Source of the DNA: Cronobacter condimenti 1330
GTDB lineage: Bacteria > Pseudomonadota > Gammaproteobacteria > Enterobacterales > Enterobacteriaceae
Direction of reading: 5' to 3'
NCBI RefSeq assembly: GCF_001277255.1
Contig: NZ_CP012264.1
Span: 3,162,001-3,226,000, forward strand
DNA: 64,000 nt
Below are positions 63,101 to 64,000 of the stretch, piece by piece (the first letter of the stretch is position 1; each line of letters begins with the position of its first letter). The notes beneath the pieces are model-generated. The model was given only the letters and a program-made list of their open reading frames with translations. It had not been told where the DNA came from and searched no databases. The position numbers and the translations under genes are program-made.

Positions 63101-64000
63101 CCAGTAGTAGTCGCGACGCTCGCGCACCAGACGGACTTTCAGCCCCTTCACGGCGACTTTTTCGCCCTGCGCGTTGGCATAAACGATGTCAAAACCGGCG
63201 TTGCCGTTTTCATCAACCATCGGCTGATTAACCATGTCGTCGGTGCGGTAGTCATACACCGCTTTTTCGCCAAACTGCGGGCGAATACCTACCAGCGCAT
63301 CGGCAGGCCAGATGGCCTGTTCCGCGCGACGGGTTACCGGACGACCGCCCGATTCCAGCAGGCTTGCCTGCAAAATCAACCGCAGCGGAGAACGGACATC
63401 CTGCCACTGGCTTTCGGTAGAGACCTGCGCCACACCCGCGTCGTCAAGATTCAGTTGCACTTCATCGAGACTGCGGGAGAGGTTTTCTTCAGCGATATTA
63501 CCAAACTGGAAGCCCGGTAATTGCGGCACCGCGTCACGCAGCGGGCGCAGATAGAGCTGGCCCTGCAGACCGTTGCCTGCGGCAGGCGCGCCGTAGAGAT
63601 AGTGGCCTTCAATGCCGAAATTCACCGTATCGGCAGGCGCCAGCGGCGTTTTCTGCACGTTAAGGTTGAGCGCCATACGCTCAGGCATAAAGTCTTCCAC
63701 ATGGAACAGCCAGTTACGGTTCTGGTTGTCGCCCGTGTTGGCGCGGATCACCCACTGGCCGGTCGCGGCTTGTGCATCAAGCTGCCAGGTGAGCTGGTAG
63801 AGGCCATTGTTCGGCTCCACCACTTGTGTCCGGGCCACCTGCCCGTCGGGACGTACCACTTCGAATTTCACTGGCTGCGCCGTGAGCGGTTTGCCGTCGC
63901 TATCACGCAGCAGACCATTGACGATAACCGTTTCACCAGGACGATAGAGATCGCGCGGGCCGAACATAAAGAACTGTTTGCTGTAACCGCGCTCGCCGCC
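60170..64000 (-). CDS. yfhM: Bacterial alpha-2-macroglobulin (YfhM), N-terminal part outside window
   Basis: Protease-trapping protein of the periplasm that is thought to guard the cell when the outer membrane is breached, working with PBP1c. The window holds about 1276 C-terminal codons; the family is about 1650 residues, so the signal peptide and lipobox are missing. The frame runs to the right edge (GGERGYSKQFFMFGPRDLYRPGE). The MG2-type start, the bait region and the thioester motif CLEQ in YPYGCLEQTTSG are visible, followed by the alpha-alpha toroid with repeated Leu/Ala helices. It is coupled to pbpC. Confidence 0.96.
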   Translation of the reverse strand, partial: GGERGYSKQFFMFGPRDLYRPGETVIVNGLLRDSDGKPLTAQPVKFEVVRPDGQVARTQVVEPNNGLYQLTWQLDAQAATGQWVIRANTGDNQNRNWLFHVEDFMPERMALNLNVQKTPLAPADTVNFGIEGHYLYGAPAAGNGLQGQLYLRPLRDAVPQLPGFQFGNIAEENLSRSLDEVQLNLDDAGVAQVSTESQWQDVRSPLRLILQASLLESGGRPVTRRAEQAIWPADALVGIRPQFGEKAVYDYRTDDMVNQPMVDENGNAGFDIVYANAQGEKVAVKGLKVRLVRERRDYYWNWSDSEGWLSQFDQKDLVEAEQTIDLAAGETGKVTFPVEWGSYRLEVVSPDDLISSMRFWAGYSWQDNSDGASAPRPDRVTLKIDKPFYQPGDTIKLHIAAPAAGKGYAMVESSEGPLWWQEIDVPEKGLDLEIPVDKAWKRHDLYLSTLVVRPGDKSRSATQKRAVGLLHLPMGDENRRLNLTLETPTKMRPDSTLSVKVKASVKNGELPKQINVLVSAVDSGVLNITDYVTPDPWRGFFGKKRYGADIYDIYGQVIEGQGRLAALRFGGDGDELNRGGKPPVNHVTIIAEQAVPVQLNDQGEGTITLPVGDFNGELRVMAQAWSDDRFGSGESKVIVAAPVIAEMSTPRFLAGGDSARLALDVTNLTEQPQQLTVSFSESGLVSQHDHYPVPVALKAGERTTLFVQVYAHEGYGDGTVQAQITGLSLPGERFAPLKREWKIGVRPAYPAQTVNSGAMLRPGEIWSVPTTHLQGLNASTLQGRLLLSGRPPLNIARYIEELRAYPYGCLEQTTSGLFPSLYTSAAQLKALGIKGDTDEQRRAAVDIGIARLLEMQREEGGFGLWDKESPEEYWATAYVTDFLVRAGEQGYSVPADALNKANTRLLRYLQDPGTIALRYSDNNAASRFAVQAYAGLVLARQQKAPLGALRDAWEHRAQAGSGLPLVQLGVALKLMGDAPRSKAALDLGVKTGRAHNLGWLGDYGSDLRDEALKLSLLQEYNLQADQQNTLLSALSDEAYGQRWLSTQESNALFLAGRNLVSQPGTWQAQTTLAGQFMSGDKAQSVALDADQLGALQVTNTAQTPLWVRLDSQGYPNAAPQPSSNVLHIERHYLNSQGEKVSLSSLKSGELVLVWLDVWADKTVPDALVVDLLPAGLELENQNLANASASLSSSAGEASDLISRMQQMDIQHMEFRDDRFVAALPVNAGMNATLVYMARAVTPGTYKVPAPQVESMYVPQWRATGATIPELTIFPDR

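Noticed and set aside
1..64000. CRISPR arrays, tRNA/rRNA genes, IS elements, prophage genes or integrase
   Set aside because: No regularly spaced repeats, cloverleaf sequences, transposase or integrase motifs were seen in either strand.

Overview
The window is a piece of an enterobacterial chromosome with high GC and dense coding. Gene content and order follow the 53-57 min region of Escherichia coli (maeB-talA-tktB ... acrD-dapE ... purC-dapA ... bepA-hda-uraA-upp-purMN-ppk-ppx-pdeF ... guaAB-xseA ... der-bamB-hisS-ispG-rodZ-rlmN-ndk-pbpC-A2M). Most products can be aligned over their full length to the E. coli proteins from memory. A protealysin-type M4 metalloprotease between xseA and yfgJ matches the Cronobacter gene zpx, so Cronobacter (C. 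sakazakii group) is the most likely source. This is an inference, not a database match.

Layout. 1-2457: distal part of fepDGC, the ferric-enterobactin ABC importer (fepD cut by the window edge). 2.5-8.1 kb: maeB, divergent talA-tktB. 8.1-11 kb: a two-gene set of exported proteins (ypfG plus an unrecognised NTF2-like protein) and nudK. 11.1-15.1 kb: narP and the RND pump gene acrD, with a BaeR-like box. 15.1-25.5 kb: 19-residue ypfM, an AT-richer GNAT gene, yffB-dapE-ypfN, ypfH-tmcA-ypfJ, purC-bamC-dapA, gcvR-bcp. 25.5-39.6 kb: perM, bepA-yfgD, hda, upp-uraA, purM-purN, ppk-ppx, pdeF. 39.6-42.1 kb: yfgG, a decayed stretch and an accessory epoxide hydrolase. 42-48.4 kb: guaBA, xseA, the zpx-emfourin protease/inhibitor pair, yfgJ. 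48.4-64 kb: a long leftward block of der, bamB, yfgM, hisS, sroE, ispG, rodZ, rlmN, ndk, pbpC and a partial alpha-2-macroglobulin gene.

Themes. Purine and pyrimidine metabolism is prominent (purC, purMN, guaBA, upp-uraA, ndk), and PurR-like operators are visible upstream of purC, purM and guaB. Envelope assembly and defence is also prominent: bamB, bamC, bepA, yfgM, rodZ, pbpC, A2M and acrD.

No clearly new large system was found. The departures from the E. coli layout that deserve attention are: the protease-emfourin bicistron; a decayed PilF/PilW-type TPR gene between rlmN and rodZ; narP sitting where E. coli carries narQ; fepDGC next to maeB; a CTG start on hda that preserves the clamp-binding motif; a perfect FNR site upstream of pdeF; and the accessory epoxide hydrolase and GNAT insertions. 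I saw no tRNA, rRNA, CRISPR array, IS element or prophage.
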